Shown: positions 24,276-33,365 of the stretch, in pieces
Numbering within the stretch: position 1 is the stretch's first letter
Layout of the letters: the number at the start of each line of letters is the position of its first letter
NCBI RefSeq assembly: GCF_014174495.1
Contig: NZ_JACJHR010000039.1
Span: 16,337 to 80,336, forward strand
DNA from: Amycolatopsis echigonensis
Lineage (GTDB): Bacteria; Actinomycetota; Actinomycetes; Mycobacteriales; Pseudonocardiaceae
Reading direction: 5' to 3'
DNA length: 64,000 nucleotides
Made by a program: the position numbers and the translations under genes
Notes under the pieces: model-generated
What the model was told of the DNA's origin: nothing
What the model saw: only the letters and a program-made list of their open reading frames with translations
Database searches by the model: none

Positions 24276-24788
24276 ATGTCGACAGCAGTGGGTGGGTCAG
24301 CGAAAGGCGGCTCGCGGGCGGGGCGTCGGGTGAGCCTGGAGGCGCCGGCGGATCTCGCCGCGGCGCCGGGGTACGGGGCTCGGCGGCTGTACCAGGCGTA
24401 TTTGGCGGCTTGGAATCGGCATGTCGATTCGGTGCTGACCGGGCCGCAGTTCGCGGTGCTGTCGGCGGTGCGGGCTTATCCCGGATTCGACCAGACCGCG
24501 TTGGCCAAGGCGGTGGCGCTGGATACGTCGACGATGGCTGATGTGTGCCGCCGGTTGGAGAATCGGGGGCTGATCGCACGGGGGCCCGCGCCGCATGACG
24601 CGCGGGCGAAGGTGCTGACGTTGACGGAGGACGGGTTGGCCGCGTTTCGAGAGGTGACCCGGCGGACGCGGAAGCTGGATCAGGCGTTGCTGGCGGGATG
24701 CCCGGAGGAGCGGCGGGCGGAGATCGCGGGGATGCTGAATGAATTGGGGGCGCTGTGGGAGGCGGTTGCTGAGCGTCCGGAGATTTGA
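24276..24788 (+). CDS. MarR-family regulator, candidate nicotinate-pathway repressor
   Basis: A 170-residue winged-helix dimer protein. The HTH lies in QFAVLSAVRAYPGFDQTALA to LDTSTMADVCRRLENRGL (about 70-110), with the wing around DARAKVLTLTEDG. It is the only regulator bordering the nicotinate genes on their promoter side. In Pseudomonas putida, NicR of the MarR family represses the same pathway, so this role is inferred. A 24-bp hairpin follows the gene. The ATG 24276 start has only a weak ribosome site (GGTCGAGGG). Confidence 0.8.
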   Translation: MSTAVGGSAKGGSRAGRRVSLEAPADLAAAPGYGARRLYQAYLAAWNRHVDSVLTGPQFAVLSAVRAYPGFDQTALAKAVALDTSTMADVCRRLENRGLIARGPAPHDARAKVLTLTEDGLAAFREVTRRTRKLDQALLAGCPEERRAEIAGMLNELGALWEAVAERPEI

Positions 24789-24873
24789 CGGTTTTGGGGC
24801 GATCGGCTCGTCGCCTGGCGGCGACATTGCAGGTGGGGGTTGCGTGGGGCACCCCGAAGCCCGAGTGTGCTGA

Positions 24874-24930
24874 CGGTCTGGGGGTGCTTGTCAAGGCGGG
24901 AAAGATGCCTTGACAAGCACCCCCAGACCG
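24874..24930. terminator. 24-bp perfect hairpin after the MarR gene
   Basis: Arms 24874-24897 and 24907-24930 pair without mismatch around a 9-base loop GGGAAAGAT; the core is TGCTTGTCAAGGC. One of the strongest stems in the window, 85 bases after the marR stop, with no U-tract. Confidence 0.7.
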
Positions 24931-25468
24931 CAGGGAGGCTTCGTATCGGGGTGCGGGGGTGGTGTGGGTGCCTGGATCTGTTGAGTGCGTTGGCTGCGGT
25001 TGGGCGGGGTTCACTGCTTGGGTGGGTTGGCTGCGGTCGGGTGTTGCTGCGTGAAGGGCTCCTTGGGGATCTGAGTCCGTGAAGGTTCCTCTCATGGATC
25101 GCCTCGCCGTCCAGAGGGGTGCTGTTCGGTGGTGGGCTTGGCGTTTCGCGGCTCAGGGGGAGCCCGTTCTCGCGGAGCGGCACCGGCGGTGAGCGGGATG
25201 TCGGGGGATTCCGGTCGAGGCGGGCTGCGCTGGCATCGGCCTGGGTGCGGCACCAACTCGAGTGCGGCGTGCTGGGTCGGCATGGGGGCGACTGTCTCGG
25301 CAGCGCTGTGTACCGTCCAGGGGTTTCCAGGTCGCGACTGCCTGTCGAGAACTCTGCCTGAACGGTCCCGCGAAAACCGCTGTGCCGCCTCGCTCGGTGA
25401 CTGGTCCGGCACCCACCGCGCCCGCGGCGCCTGATCGTCCCGAAAATTCTCCCGAGACTATTGCGTGT
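24931..25468. other. Non-coding stretch before the nicotinate operon
   Basis: About 540 bases without a recognisable gene. At 25051-25085 there is a decayed copy of the ACTCCTTG hairpin family (GTGAAGGGCTCCTTGGGGAT). Open frames on both strands here lack family resemblance and ribosome sites. It may be decayed DNA left when the nicotinate island was acquired. Confidence 0.5.
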
Positions 25469-25491
25469 TCGGATAATCCGTGTTCGGATTA
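25469..25491 (+). promoter_or_regulatory. Operator 1 of the nicotinate genes
   Basis: A 23-bp element with the palindrome CGGATAATCCG followed by TGTT and a third arm CGGAT, so CGGAT occurs as both inverted and direct repeat. It matches the element at 34312-34334 at 20 of 23 positions and lies 46 bases before the first gene of the operon. Confidence 0.65.
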
Positions 25492-25536
25492 ACCGCATCC
25501 GGGTGACGGGTCGAGCTAGCGGTAGGAGGTCAGCGG

Positions 25537-26805
25537 GTGGCGGCGAGTCAGTCTTTCGAGGTAGTGGTCGCCGGGGGCGGGTTGGGCGGGCTTTGTGCTG
25601 CCTTGTCGTTGCGGCAGCGCGGGTTGCGGGTCACGGTGGTCGAAGCGGCGCCGCAGCTCGGGGAGATCGGGGCGGGGATTCAGACCGCGCCCAATGCCAG
25701 CCGGATCCTGATCGGGCTGGGGTTGCGGCCCGAGCTGCAGAAGGTTCGGTGCGAACCGCAGGATCAGGTGCGGCGGCGGTGGGCCGACGGCAGCATTATC
25801 GCGCAGTTGCCGCTCGGGCAGCGGGTCGTCGACAAGTACGGGGCGCCGTACTGGCATTACCACCGGGCGGATTTGCATTCCGTTCTCTTGCGGGCGTGCG
25901 TTGATCCCGACGGGGCCGGGCCGGTCGTGAAGGTCGCGACGGCGGCGAAGGTGGTCGATCTCGATCGCGGGAATCCGGAGCGGCCCGCCGTCATTGCCGA
26001 GGACGGGCGCAGGTTCGAGGGCGACGTTGTCGTCGGGGCGGACGGGATCCGTTCCGCGGTAAGGGATCTCGCCGGGTTCGACGATACTCTCGCGTTTTCC
26101 GGCGAGATGGCGTATCGGGCGCTGATTCCGGGCGATTCGATCGCGGCGGATCCGGCGACGCGGTTCCTGGTCGACCGTTACCATTCGACGATCTGGTACG
26201 GGCCGGACAAGCATCTGGTCCACTACATGATTCGCGGCGGCGACTATTTGAACGTGGTGGCGATCGTGCCGTGCACGGAGGAGGTCGAGAAGAACTGGAG
26301 TGCGCCGGCCAGCGCGGAGCAGCTCGCGGCTGAGTATTCCGATTGGGACGACCGCGTGCCGACGATGCTGTCGAAGGCCAAGGACGACGTCTCGGTCTGG
26401 GCGATGTACCGGCGCCGCCGCGATCCGGTGTGGGTGGACGGGCGCGTCGCGTTGCTCGGGGACGCTTGTCACGCAATGCTGCCGTACCAGGCGCAAGGTG
26501 CGTCGCAGGCGATGGAGGACGGCGCGGTTCTCGCCGAAGAGCTGGGGCAGGCGACCCGCGAAGGGATCGACAGCGCGCTGACCCGGTATGTGCACCGCCG
26601 CGCCAAGCACGCGGGGATGGTGCAGGACGCGTCCCTGCGGAACATGAGTTTCTACCACTTGCCGGACGGTCCGGAGCAGCGCGAGCGCGACGAAAAGCTG
26701 CGGAGTTTCGACGGCGAGTCCGATGTGTCCTACGACTGGCTGTGGAACGGGACCCCGCTCAACGACCCGGACAACGAATCCATCCACTACCAGTTCGCCC
26801 GATAG
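25537..26805 (+). CDS. nicC: FAD monooxygenase, predicted 6-hydroxynicotinate 3-monooxygenase
   Basis: A 422-residue class A flavoprotein hydroxylase, predicted to turn 6-hydroxynicotinate into 2,5-dihydroxypyridine with NADH and O2. The FAD motif is VAGGGLGGLCAALSLRQRG (about 11-29), followed by GAGIQTAPNASRIL; the second FAD motif is GRVALLGDACHAMLPYQAQG, near 300-320. Salicylate hydroxylase is the nearest alternative; the downstream nicX, nicD, nicF and nicE genes decide for nicotinate. The start is GTG 25537 after AGGAGG. It opens the operon directly behind the operator. Confidence 0.82.
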   Translation: MAASQSFEVVVAGGGLGGLCAALSLRQRGLRVTVVEAAPQLGEIGAGIQTAPNASRILIGLGLRPELQKVRCEPQDQVRRRWADGSIIAQLPLGQRVVDKYGAPYWHYHRADLHSVLLRACVDPDGAGPVVKVATAAKVVDLDRGNPERPAVIAEDGRRFEGDVVVGADGIRSAVRDLAGFDDTLAFSGEMAYRALIPGDSIAADPATRFLVDRYHSTIWYGPDKHLVHYMIRGGDYLNVVAIVPCTEEVEKNWSAPASAEQLAAEYSDWDDRVPTMLSKAKDDVSVWAMYRRRRDPVWVDGRVALLGDACHAMLPYQAQGASQAMEDGAVLAEELGQATREGIDSALTRYVHRRAKHAGMVQDASLRNMSFYHLPDGPEQRERDEKLRSFDGESDVSYDWLWNGTPLNDPDNESIHYQFAR

Positions 26806-26845
26806 CACGAACGGCCCACGCAGACTTTCGCAAAGGAGCAAAGCT

Positions 26846-28240
26846 ATGCGTACCGGAGACCAGGTGGTCCAAGACTTGCCGTGGCGCTGGCGCGTCCAGG
26901 GCAAGATCTTCCTCATCGGCGGGCTCGGCTACATGTTCGACGCCTGGGACGTGGCGCTGAACGGATTCCTCACCCCGTTGGTGGGCACGGAATTCGGGCT
27001 GTCGGCCACGCAGCGGGGGTTTGTCGCCACGGCCAATCTGATCGGCATGGCGGTGGGGGCGGTCGCCTGGGGGACGGTCGCGGACCGGATCGGCCGCAAG
27101 CGGGCGTTCAGCATCACGTTGCTGTTGTTCGCGTTCTTCTCGGTGTTCGCGGCGTTGTCGCCGAACATCGAGGTGTTCCTGCTGCTGAGGTTCCTCGCGG
27201 GAGTCGGGCTCGGCGGCTGCATCCCGGTGGACTACGCGATTGTCAGCGAGTTCTCGCCGCGCAAGCAACGGGGGCGCGTACTGTCCGCAATGGACGGTTG
27301 GTGGCCGGTCGGCACCACGCTGGCGGGGGCGTCGGCGACACTGCTGGTTCCGGTTTCCGGGAACTGGCGGTGGATGCTGGTGCTGATGATCCTGCCCGCG
27401 GTGCTGCTGTTCTGGGCACGGCGCGGGGTTCCGGAATCGCCGTTGTATCTGGTCCGCAAGGGGCGCGAGGCCGAGGCCCGGCTGGTGATCGACGATCTCG
27501 TCGAACGCACGGGCGCGCCGAAGGAGCAGTACCGGATCCCGGCGGCGATCCAGGAAGACAAGCGTGCCGGCGGGGTGTTCGCGGCGGCCGATCAGCTGCG
27601 GCGGGTCTGGGCGTACAACCCGAAGGTCACCGGGGTCGCCTGGGCATTGTTCATCACCGTGATGCTGGTGTACTACGCCGCGCTGAGCTGGATGCCTTCG
27701 ATCCTCAAGGCGCAGGGCTTCGGGGAGATCGCCGCGTTCGCTTCGACCACTTTGATGAACGCGCTCGGTATCGTCGGCGTCGTGGTGGCGGTGTTGCTGG
27801 TGGACCGCATCGGCCGCAAGCGGGTGATCGCCGCGGCCGGGCCGCTGGCTGCGGTCACGCTGGTGATTTTCTCGCTGGTGCTCGGGTCGGCCGGGGCCGC
27901 GGTGGTGGCGATCGGCGCGTTCGGGCTGTTCTCGCTGGTGGTCATTCCGGTGATGTACGCGTTCGTATCCGAGCTGTACCCGACGGAGCTGCGCGCGTCG
28001 GGCTTCGGCTGGGCGTCGTCGTCCAGCCGAGCGGTCACCGGGTTCGCGCCATTGCTGTTCGGCAGCGTGCTGTGGCCGGTGCTCGGGCTGCCGCTGACGT
28101 TCACGCTGCTCGGCCTGCTCGTCGTCGGGGCCGTGGTGTTCATGGTCTTCTGCGCGCCGGAAACCCGGGGCCGGGAGCTGGACCGGATCGCCGACGAGAC
28201 CGCGCCCGCGCCGCACCAGTCCGAAATGGACGCAGTCTGA
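26846..28240 (+). CDS. MFS transporter, predicted nicotinate importer
   Basis: A 464-residue transporter with twelve membrane helices, of the aromatic-acid/niacin symporter type. Motif A occurs twice as DRIGRKR (after helix 2 and after helix 8), and the charged helix-1 segment GYMFDAWDVALNGF matches the D-x3-D pattern of AAHS/NiaP members. AAGGAG precedes ATG 26846. It lies between the monooxygenase and the ring hydroxylase, so nicotinate or a hydroxylated derivative is the likely cargo. Confidence 0.85.
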   Translation: MRTGDQVVQDLPWRWRVQGKIFLIGGLGYMFDAWDVALNGFLTPLVGTEFGLSATQRGFVATANLIGMAVGAVAWGTVADRIGRKRAFSITLLLFAFFSVFAALSPNIEVFLLLRFLAGVGLGGCIPVDYAIVSEFSPRKQRGRVLSAMDGWWPVGTTLAGASATLLVPVSGNWRWMLVLMILPAVLLFWARRGVPESPLYLVRKGREAEARLVIDDLVERTGAPKEQYRIPAAIQEDKRAGGVFAAADQLRRVWAYNPKVTGVAWALFITVMLVYYAALSWMPSILKAQGFGEIAAFASTTLMNALGIVGVVVAVLLVDRIGRKRVIAAAGPLAAVTLVIFSLVLGSAGAAVVAIGAFGLFSLVVIPVMYAFVSELYPTELRASGFGWASSSSRAVTGFAPLLFGSVLWPVLGLPLTFTLLGLLVVGAVVFMVFCAPETRGRELDRIADETAPAPHQSEMDAV

Positions 28241-28265
28241 TCCGCCGCCGCAGAAAGGGAATCGC

Positions 28266-29144
28266 ATGAAGCCCGCCGCGTTCGCCTACCACCGGGCGCA
28301 CGACGTCGCCGACGCCGTCGGCCTGCTTTCCGACCTCGCCGGGCGAGGGCGGGAGCCGAAAGCGATCGCGGGCGGGCAGAGCCTGATGCCGATGATGAGC
28401 TTCCGCCTGGCCCGCCCGAGCGACCTGGTCGACCTCGGGCGGCTGCGGGACCTGCCGGGGATGACCGAGATCGCGCGGACCGGTCCGGCGCTCCGCATCG
28501 GCGCGATGACGACGCACCGCCAGGTCGAGCTGGCCGCGCTCGGCCCGGGTTTCGCGGTGCTGGCGGAGGCGATGCGGTACGTCGGGCACCTGCCGATCCG
28601 GTCCCGGGGCACGGTCGGCGGCAGTCTCGTGCACGGCGACTCCACTGCGGAGTGGTGCATGCTCGCGCTGCTGCTGGACGCGGTGATCGTCGCCGAAGGC
28701 CCGGACGGCCGCCGTGAAATCCCGGCCGGGGAGATGTTCTACGGCTTCTACGCGACCGCGGTGGAGGCGGACGAGGTCGTCACCGAGGTCCGGTTCACCC
28801 GGGCGGCGCCGAAGGCCGCGTTGACCGAGTTTTCCCGCCGTGCCGGGGATTTCGCGACGGTCGCCGCGGCGGTGACGCTCGAGCCTCGCGCGGACGGATC
28901 GCTGGAAGGCGGCCGGGTGGTGCTCGGCGGGGTCGCGCCCGCACCGATGCGGGTTCCGGAAGCCGAGGCGGTGCTGGCGGACGGCGAACCGGGACCGGAG
29001 TTGTTCGCCGCGTGCGGGCGGGCGGCGGCGGAGGCGATCGACCCGCGGAGTGACGCGCAGGGGAGTGCGGACTACCGGCGTGCGCTGACGAGGACGTTGG
29101 TGGCACGGAGCCTGGGCCAGGCGTGGGAAAAGGGAGAGCGGTGA
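28266..29144 (+). CDS. FAD subunit of a xanthine-dehydrogenase-type hydroxylase (CoxM-like)
   Basis: A 292-residue FAD-binding subunit that carries electrons from the iron-sulfur subunit. The FAD contacts are AIAGGQSLMPMMSFRLARP (about 38-56) and IRSRGTVGGSLVHGDSTAEW (about 115-135), as in CoxM and XdhB. It ends in TGATG with the molybdenum subunit. With the next two genes it should form a three-subunit nicotinate hydroxylase (6-position). Pseudomonas NicAB uses cytochrome-type electron transfer instead, so the FAD form is a distinct design. Confidence 0.87.
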   Translation: MKPAAFAYHRAHDVADAVGLLSDLAGRGREPKAIAGGQSLMPMMSFRLARPSDLVDLGRLRDLPGMTEIARTGPALRIGAMTTHRQVELAALGPGFAVLAEAMRYVGHLPIRSRGTVGGSLVHGDSTAEWCMLALLLDAVIVAEGPDGRREIPAGEMFYGFYATAVEADEVVTEVRFTRAAPKAALTEFSRRAGDFATVAAAVTLEPRADGSLEGGRVVLGGVAPAPMRVPEAEAVLADGEPGPELFAACGRAAAEAIDPRSDAQGSADYRRALTRTLVARSLGQAWEKGER

Positions 29145-31546
29145 TGGCGAGTTCGCCCGAAGAACCCCGGTTCGACGGCCGGGGCGGCAAGTGGATCGGC
29201 GCGTCCGTGCGCCGTCGCGAGGACCCGCGGCTGGTCACCGGTCGGGGGCGGTTCGTGGACGACATCCACCTCCACGGCATGCTGCACGCCGGGTTCGTGC
29301 GCGCGACCGTCGCGCACGGCAAGATCACCGGACTCGACCTCAGCGCCACTCGCGAGGTGGACGGCGTCGTAGCCGCGTACTCGGCGGAAGACCTCCAGCT
29401 CGGCGACATGGTCGCGCTGCTGGACCGCCCGCCCGAGGAGTTCACCCCGACCACGATGCCGATCCTCGCGCGCGGAAAGGTCCGGTTCGTCGGCGAGCCG
29501 ATCGCGCTGGTCATCGCGAAGGATCCGTACGCGGTCGAGGACGGCATCGAGGCCGCTCAGGTGAGTTACGAGGTCCTCGACGCTGTCGTCTCCGAGGAAA
29601 CAGCGCTCGCCGAGAATGCGCCGTTGGTGCACGAGGACGCGCCGAGCAACGTGCTGCTCGATGTCACGGCGTTCGACACCCCGGGCGTGGACGAAGCGTT
29701 CGCGGACGGGTGCGTGATCGAACTCGTCACCCGCAGCGGACGGCAGAACGCGCTGCCGCTCGAGACGCGCGGCGCGGTGGCGTCCTGGGACGACCGCGAC
29801 GAGCAGCTCCTCGTCCAGACGTGCAGCCAGGTGCCGCACCAGGTCCGTACCGTGCTGGCGCGGTCGTTGCGGATCCCGGAGCGTTCAGTGCGCGTCGTGG
29901 TCCCGGACATGGGCGGCGGCTTCGGGCAGAAATGCGTGGTGGGCCGGGAGGAAATCGCCGTCGCGGCGGCGGCGAAACTGTTGCGGCGTCCGGTCAAATG
30001 GATCGAGGATCGCAGCGAAGCCCTCGCGTCCGGCTTCCTGGCGCGCGAGCAGCGCTACCGCACGCGCGCCGCGTTCACTCCGGACGGCGAACTGACCGCG
30101 CTGGAGTCCGACATCGTGTGCGACATGGGCGCGTACTCGTGCTATCCGTTCACCGTCGGCATCGAACCGCTGATGGCAGCGGCGGAAATGCCGTCGGTGT
30201 ACCGGGTGCCGGCCTATCGGGTGCGGGCAAGAGCGATCACGAGCAACAAAGCGCCGACCGCGCCGTACCGCGGGGTCAGCCGTCCGCAGTACGTCATGGT
30301 GATGGAGCGGATCATGGACCTGGCCGCGCGTCGGCTCGGCCTCGACCCGGTCGAGATCCGCCGCCGCAACGTGATCACCGAATTCCCGTACGTGGGCATC
30401 AACAAGGTGACCTACGACCCCGGCAGCTACCTCGAATCGCTGGAGCTGGGCGAGAAGATCCTCCGCGACGAGGGCTGGTACGAGCTGCGCGAGAAGAACC
30501 CGTATATCGGCATCGGCTACAGCTGCTTCTCCGAGCGCACCGGCTACGGCTCGGAGGCGTTCGCGAAGCGGAAGATGACCGTCGTCCCGGGGTTCGACGT
30601 GAGCGAGATCCGGATGGACCTCACCGGTTCGATCGTGGTCACGAGCGGCACGATCAACCACGGGCAGTCCCACGAGACGACGTTCGCGCAGATCGTCGCG
30701 GAACGCCTCGGCGTCGACCTCGCCAAGGTCAAGCTGCGCCAGGGCGACACCGAGCGGATCTCCTACGGCTGGGGCACTTTCGCGTCGCGCTCGGTGACCA
30801 TCGGCGGCTCCGCCGTGGCGACCGCGGCGACCCGGCTGGGCGAGCAGCTCTGCGTGATCGCGGCGCATCTGCTGGACACCCGCGTCGAGAACGTCGGCCT
30901 CGACGGCGACGGCGGCGTGATCCAGCTCGACGACCCCAGCCGGCGGCTTTCCTTCGAGGAGATCGCCGACGTCGCGTACCTGCGCAGCCACCTGCTGCCC
31001 AAGGAGGCCGAGCCGACGCTCACCGCCACCGCGGCGTTCGACGTCCCCGGCGACGGGACGTTCTCGAACGCCACGCACGCGGTCGTGGTGGAAGCCGACC
31101 CGGGCACCGGCCAGGTGAAAATCCTCCGCTACGCCTGCGTCGAGGACTGCGGCGTGGTGATCAACCCGAAGGTGGTCGACGGGCAGGCGCGCGGCGGGAT
31201 CGCGCAGGGCATCGCTGGCGCGCTGTTCGAGGAGGTCACCTACGCCGAGAACGGCGAACCGTCGGCGGCGAGTTTCATCGACTACCTCGTGCCGACCGCC
31301 GCGGAGATTCCCGACATCACCGTCGACCATCTCGAAACCCCGTGCGCCTTCACCGAAAGCGGCGCGAAGGGAGCCGGGGAGGGCGGCACGATCGGCGCGC
31401 CCGCCGCGGTCCTGAACGCGGTCAACGACCTCCTCTGGCGCACCGGGGTCCAGTTGGAGCAGACCCCGATCCACCCTGAGGCCGTCCTCGCCGCGCTCGC
31501 TGTGACTGACCTGGCCGACCGGGAGAAAGCGGGAACCGGAGCATGA
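29144..31546 (+). CDS. Molybdenum subunit of the ring hydroxylase (CoxL-like)
   Basis: An 800-residue molybdopterin-cytosine-dinucleotide subunit, predicted to hydroxylate nicotinate at C6. Cofactor-binding segments are the MGGGFGQK loop (about 258-265), APYRGVSRPQYVMVMER (about 378-394), and the C-terminal GAKGAGEGGTIGAPAAVLN with the catalytic glutamate in GAGEGG. The AYxCSFR active-site loop of true CO dehydrogenase is absent, so it is not a CO oxidiser. ATG 29144 overlaps the previous stop (TGATG) and the stop overlaps the next start. Confidence 0.88.
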   Translation: MASSPEEPRFDGRGGKWIGASVRRREDPRLVTGRGRFVDDIHLHGMLHAGFVRATVAHGKITGLDLSATREVDGVVAAYSAEDLQLGDMVALLDRPPEEFTPTTMPILARGKVRFVGEPIALVIAKDPYAVEDGIEAAQVSYEVLDAVVSEETALAENAPLVHEDAPSNVLLDVTAFDTPGVDEAFADGCVIELVTRSGRQNALPLETRGAVASWDDRDEQLLVQTCSQVPHQVRTVLARSLRIPERSVRVVVPDMGGGFGQKCVVGREEIAVAAAAKLLRRPVKWIEDRSEALASGFLAREQRYRTRAAFTPDGELTALESDIVCDMGAYSCYPFTVGIEPLMAAAEMPSVYRVPAYRVRARAITSNKAPTAPYRGVSRPQYVMVMERIMDLAARRLGLDPVEIRRRNVITEFPYVGINKVTYDPGSYLESLELGEKILRDEGWYELREKNPYIGIGYSCFSERTGYGSEAFAKRKMTVVPGFDVSEIRMDLTGSIVVTSGTINHGQSHETTFAQIVAERLGVDLAKVKLRQGDTERISYGWGTFASRSVTIGGSAVATAATRLGEQLCVIAAHLLDTRVENVGLDGDGGVIQLDDPSRRLSFEEIADVAYLRSHLLPKEAEPTLTATAAFDVPGDGTFSNATHAVVVEADPGTGQVKILRYACVEDCGVVINPKVVDGQARGGIAQGIAGALFEEVTYAENGEPSAASFIDYLVPTAAEIPDITVDHLETPCAFTESGAKGAGEGGTIGAPAAVLNAVNDLLWRTGVQLEQTPIHPEAVLAALAVTDLADREKAGTGA

Positions 31547-32049
31547 CCGACAAACAGCTGATCGTCCTGACCGTCAACGGCGAGGAGCACGAACTGCTCG
31601 TCGAACCGCGATGGACGCTGCTCGACGTGCTCCGGCACCACGTGGGGCTCACCGGCACGCACGTCGGCTGCGAGCACGGTGTGTGCGGAGCGTGCACGAT
31701 CCTGGTCGACGGAGAACCGGTGCGCGCCTGCCTGATGTACGCAGTGCAGGCGGAAGGCTGCGCGATCCGGACCGTCGAGGATCTCGGCACCCCGGAGGAG
31801 CCGAACGACTTGCAGCAGGCGTTTTCGGAACACCACGGGCTGCAGTGCGGCTTCTGCACGCCCGGATTCCTGATGCTCGCCGAAGGATTCCTGGCCCAGG
31901 AACCGTCGCCGACGCGGGAGCAGATCCGGGAGACGGTGTCGTCGAACCTGTGCCGCTGCACCGGGTACCAGACCATTGTGGACGCGATCGAGGCCACCGC
32001 CGCGCAGCGCTCCACCGAATCCGGCAGGAAAGAGGACGCCGTCCGATGA
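31543..32049 (+). CDS. 2Fe-2S subunit of the ring hydroxylase (CoxS-like)
   Basis: A 168-residue iron-sulfur subunit with two [2Fe-2S] clusters. The plant-ferredoxin-type cluster is in HVGCEHGVCGACTILVDG (about 44-61) and the second, helical cluster in LQCGFCTPGFLML and SSNLCRCTGYQTIV. It is coupled on both sides by ATGA overlaps. The order FAD-Mo-FeS (M-L-S) differs from the usual L-S-M or M-S-L arrangements but keeps all three partners. Confidence 0.92.
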   Translation: MTDKQLIVLTVNGEEHELLVEPRWTLLDVLRHHVGLTGTHVGCEHGVCGACTILVDGEPVRACLMYAVQAEGCAIRTVEDLGTPEEPNDLQQAFSEHHGLQCGFCTPGFLMLAEGFLAQEPSPTREQIRETVSSNLCRCTGYQTIVDAIEATAAQRSTESGRKEDAVR

Positions 32050-32699
32050 TTCTCGAGAACACCCTTGACCTTCCCGGCGATCCGGACACGGTGTTCGCGC
32101 TGCTCAACGACGTCGAGCGGGTCGCGGGCTGCCTGCCCGGCGCGGTGCTGGAGGGCCGGGACGGCGAGTCCTACCTCGGCAGGGTCAAGTTCAAGGTCGG
32201 CCCGGTCAGCGCCGCGTACGCGGGCAAGGTCCGGTTCACCGAGATCGCCGAGGCCGAGCGCCGGCTGCGGCTGTCGGCGCGGGGCGCGGACAGCCACGGC
32301 AACGGCGACGCGGAAGCGGACGTCACGCTGACCCTGGTGCCCGGTCCGAAGGGTTCGTCGCTGAACCTGCGCACCGATCTCGTGGTGCGGGGCAAGATCG
32401 CGCAGTTCGGCAAGGGCGCGATCAGCACGGTGTCGAACCGGATCCTGCAGCAGTTCGCGCAGAATCTCGGTGCGCTGCTGGAAAACGGCGGAAGCGCACC
32501 GGCTCCGGCGGCAGCGGCGACCGCCACCGCGCCTGCCTCGGATTCGCTCGACGGCTTGGCGATGCTGCTCCCGCCTGGTGCCAAGCGTTATCTCCCCGTC
32601 GTCGCGGCGGGCGCGCTGGGGCTGTTCCAAGGCTGGCTGCTCGGCCGGATCCGGTCGCAGAACAAACTGATCAAGGAGCTGCTGCGTGAACGCGCCTGA
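32046..32699 (+). CDS. CoxG-like SRPBCC protein with C-terminal membrane anchor
   Basis: A 217-residue protein. The N-terminal 145 residues form a CoxG/SRPBCC domain (FALLNDVERVAGCLPGAVLE, VGPVSAAYAGKVRF, FGKGAISTVSNRILQQFAQN). A Pro/Ala linker and a hydrophobic segment around YLPVVAAGALGLFQGWLLG with a basic tail follow, as expected for a membrane anchor. CoxG proteins recruit CoxLMS-type hydroxylases to the membrane, so electrons here probably enter the respiratory chain. Coupled by ATGA to the iron-sulfur subunit. Confidence 0.82.
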   Translation: MILENTLDLPGDPDTVFALLNDVERVAGCLPGAVLEGRDGESYLGRVKFKVGPVSAAYAGKVRFTEIAEAERRLRLSARGADSHGNGDAEADVTLTLVPGPKGSSLNLRTDLVVRGKIAQFGKGAISTVSNRILQQFAQNLGALLENGGSAPAPAAAATATAPASDSLDGLAMLLPPGAKRYLPVVAAGALGLFQGWLLGRIRSQNKLIKELLRERA

Positions 32700-33345
32700 A
32701 AACGGACTGCACGGCGCAGAGACGGACCAGACCTATGCCCGCGCGGGTTTCGGCGCCGCGGTGCCGAGAGGGACCTCGCCGGTGCTGGTCGTGGTCGACC
32801 TGACCCGCGGCTTCACCGAACCGGAATTCCCTTCCGGCGCGGACCTTTCCGCCGAAGTCGAAGCAGCTGACACGCTGGTCCGGGCCGCGCACGAGAGCGG
32901 GGCTCCGGTCGTCTGCACCGCGATCAGCTACACCCCAGCGGAGGCGGACGGCGACGCGATCGCCTGGCTGCGCAAAGCTCCCGGCATGCGCAGCCTGCGC
33001 GACGGAAGCGCCGAAGTCGCGCTCGACCCTCGGCTGGAACGGCACGACACCGACCACCTGATCGTCAAAAAGGGTGCATCCGCGTTCCACGGAACGGGCC
33101 TCGCCGCGCTGCTCACCGGCCTGGGCGCGGACACCGTGCTGGTCTGTGGCGCGACGACCTCTGGGTGCGTACGAGCGACGGCAGTCGACGCTGTCCAGTC
33201 CGGCTTCAACACACTCGTCGTCCGCGACGCTTGCGGCGACCGGGCGCGCGGACCGCACGACGCCGCTCTCTTCGACCTGCAAGCCAAATACGCCGACGTG
33301 ATCGACCTGGGCGAGGGCGTCGAGCTGCTCGCCAAGGCCCGCTGA
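32686..33345 (+). CDS. nicF: Isochorismatase-family amidase, predicted maleamate amidohydrolase
   Basis: A 219-residue cysteine amidohydrolase predicted to hydrolyse maleamate to maleate and ammonia. The catalytic triad is visible: Asp in VLVVVDLTRGF (about 36), Lys in HLIVKKGASAF (about 128) and Cys in CGATTSGCVRATAVD (about 162). The start is GTG 32686, overlapping the end of the CoxG gene by 14 bases. Assignment over other isochorismatase-like enzymes rests on the pathway neighbours. Confidence 0.8.
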   Translation: MNAPENGLHGAETDQTYARAGFGAAVPRGTSPVLVVVDLTRGFTEPEFPSGADLSAEVEAADTLVRAAHESGAPVVCTAISYTPAEADGDAIAWLRKAPGMRSLRDGSAEVALDPRLERHDTDHLIVKKGASAFHGTGLAALLTGLGADTVLVCGATTSGCVRATAVDAVQSGFNTLVVRDACGDRARGPHDAALFDLQAKYADVIDLGEGVELLAKAR

Positions 33346-33365
33346 ACCCCGGAAGGAGTTCCCGC

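Noticed and set aside
24190..25095. 301-codon Pro/Ser/Thr-rich minus-strand frame over the MarR gene
   Set aside because: Composition fits the complement of a GC-rich coding strand and there is no ribosome site or family motif.
29144..31546. CO dehydrogenase
   Set aside because: The CoxL-like subunit lacks the AYxCSFR loop of form I CO dehydrogenase, and all neighbours belong to pyridine catabolism.
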